A stretch of 64,000 nucleotides of DNA from positions 1-64,000 of the forward strand of contig JAPEVF010000124.1 in NCBI GenBank assembly GCA_029747585.1, written 5' to 3'. Made by a program: the position numbers and the translations under genes. Source of the stretch: Pleurotus djamor. Taxonomy: Eukaryota > Basidiomycota > Agaricomycetes > Agaricales > Pleurotaceae. This document shows positions 62,885 through 64,000 of the stretch, one piece after another. Under the pieces are notes generated by a model. That model was not told where the DNA came from and did no database searches. It saw nothing but the letters and a program-made list of their open reading frames with translations. How positions within the stretch are numbered: the first letter of the stretch is position 1; every line of letters begins with the position of its first letter.

Positions 62885-63490
62885 ATGGCTGTATGTTCGC
62901 TTCCATAGCGTCGATTTTTGTCCTTCGAGCTGACTTTCCTCGCTATCAGTCTGGGTTTGGCTACTCCGGAGGTTCGGATACGGCCATTTGTTATTGCGTC
63001 AAGCTAATTGGATACTCGTAAACCTCGCAGGACGATCACGGTGTTTTGCCTACTGGCAGGAATTTTCCAAGGTGTGTTGCCTTGTACTTAAGCTCTAAAC
63101 TTATACATGCGAAGGTGCTGACTATTGCTTGTTTGGGTGTCATTAGTGTTATGCACAAACCAGTAACCCGACGGAATGTCGTCCTCAGTCTGAGGATTAC
63201 CTAGAATGCTTGCATCATCCGAAAGAAGTGCGTGGACTTTGCCCTATCCTGCACAATCATATTCCTAACTGCCTTTAACCTCTATCCTTCACATTTCTTT
63301 CGCTCTGTCATGGCGAACGGATCCACCTACACTCCAGATTGCCCGCGCAAAAGCCGTCCAAGACGAATACATCCGACAACTCGAACATAAAGCAAAGCAC
63401 GACGGAAAGTCCGCTGATGCACTCGCTTCTGGAACGATTGTTGGCGTTGGTCTTATCCAGAGGGATAAACCTGATGATTCGAAGAAGTGA
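62885..63490 (+). CDS. Complex I 15-kDa subunit NDUFS5 homologue
   Basis: The short first exon is MA at 62885. Exons then give SGFGYSGG, RSRCFAYWQEFSKCYAQTSNP, TECRPQSEDYLECLHHPKE, and IARAKAVQDEYIRQLEHKA, ending DDSKK with TGA at 63490. Two CX9C motifs (CFAYWQEFSKC and CRPQSEDYLEC) form the twin disulphide hairpin of a protein imported by Mia40 into the intermembrane space. It is a supernumerary subunit of NADH:ubiquinone oxidoreductase. The Lys-rich C-terminus is longer than in animals, as is usual in basidiomycetes. Confidence 0.9.
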
Positions 63491-63733
63491 ACTCTCAGCT
63501 CTTCTCCGGGTCCCGTTGATATTGAATTAGATTCCAATATCACTTTTTTTTCTGCTTCCCCCCACACGCCNTTTGTGATGGTGTCCATGAGATAAGTGTT
63601 CTTTTGTACTGCGTGAGTTCGTTTCTATTCTTCAGAATTCTTCGGCTTCGTAATGAGGAGGTGGAGAGATGGGAGTGATAGACCGTGGTGAGTAGTTATG
63701 GTGCGTCTTTGTCATGACTCGACTAAGAATATA

Positions 63734-63868
63734 CTAGACCTCGTCGCGTGTGTACTTCCTTCCAGGCTTGAACCCACTCGGGGTAACTTCTCTCGGAGTC
63801 CAGGTGCCCATCAAACTTTGCTTGCCTCCTAGCAGGAATCTCGACTCATCTACCGCTGGCATCCAAGT
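63734..63868 (-). CDS. Last exon of an unidentified gene entering from the right edge (partial)
   Basis: After an acceptor CTCACAG at 63869 the frame reads TWMPAVDESRFLLGG, SLMGTWTPREVTPSGFKPG and RKYTRDEV with stop at 63734, 44 aa. Composition and the clean acceptor suggest a real terminal exon. I cannot assign a family, and upstream exons lie beyond the window. Confidence 0.4.
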   Translation of the reverse strand, partial: TWMPAVDESRFLLGGKQSLMGTWTPREVTPSGFKPGRKYTRDEV

Positions 63869-64000
63869 CTGTGAGAGTAAACACCCCGACTCCGTGGTTG
63901 GCGGTTCTAGCTTCGGTCTGTTGTTCGTCAACTACTGGTCTATTGTGGGAGACGATGCTGGTCTAATATGGGAGACGATGCGCGCCCATCCGTCGGCTTC

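Overview
The window is nuclear DNA of a filamentous basidiomycete, most likely a wood- or litter-associated agaricomycete. Genes are dense, lie on both strands and are cut by many short introns of about 50-70 nt. The protein families also point there: two macrofage-activating-glycoprotein paralogues, a lytic polysaccharide monooxygenase (AA9), a CYP53-type P450, thaumatin-like proteins, DUF6593 and DUF6699 proteins, and a fungal rhodopsin-domain protein. About 30 genes can be supported. I built exon models by hand from splice signals, reading phase and family conservation. Exon edges may be off by a base or two.

Layout. 1-4 kb: no clear gene except a truncated HMUDK-helical-like gene (minus) and a TA-flanked MITE of 335 bp. 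4.4-7.3 kb: a secreted glycoprotein and a PIG-L de-N-acetylase. 7.5-14 kb: two thaumatin-like proteins flanking a type-B carboxylesterase. 14.9-16.8 kb: a secreted DUF7223-like protein. 19-26.5 kb: an alpha/beta hydrolase, a small unknown protein, a rhodopsin-domain membrane protein, DUF6593 and a UBC4/5-type E2. 28.2-37.3 kb: a large nuclear-looking protein divergent from NUP96, then DUF6699 and a single-pass membrane protein. 37.9-47.7 kb: CYP53, the second glycoprotein and a glutathionyl-hydroquinone reductase. 48.3-50 kb: divergent H2A-H2B. 50.7-57.5 kb: a two-RRM protein and an SRRM1-like PWI/SR protein. 58-64 kb: AA9, a membrane protein, a Get5-like protein, U6 snRNA, complex I NDUFS5 and the last exon of a gene running off the right edge.

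The most unusual signal is in splicing. Family alignment and reading phase force several micro-exons: one of 1 nt in the P450, 7 nt in both thaumatin-like genes and 11 nt in the alpha/beta hydrolase. They also imply four GC-AG introns. U6 snRNA, SRRM1 and an RRM protein lie in the same window, but nothing shows that this is more than coincidence.

Functionally the window mixes housekeeping genes (UBC4, NUP96, histones, U6, NDUFS5, Get5, PIG-L) with a secreted or degradative set (AA9, CYP53, hydroquinone reductase, esterase, thaumatin-like proteins). Many single 'n' bases follow homopolymers and break frames artificially. The AA9 gene is densely ambiguous, as if two alleles or copies were merged.
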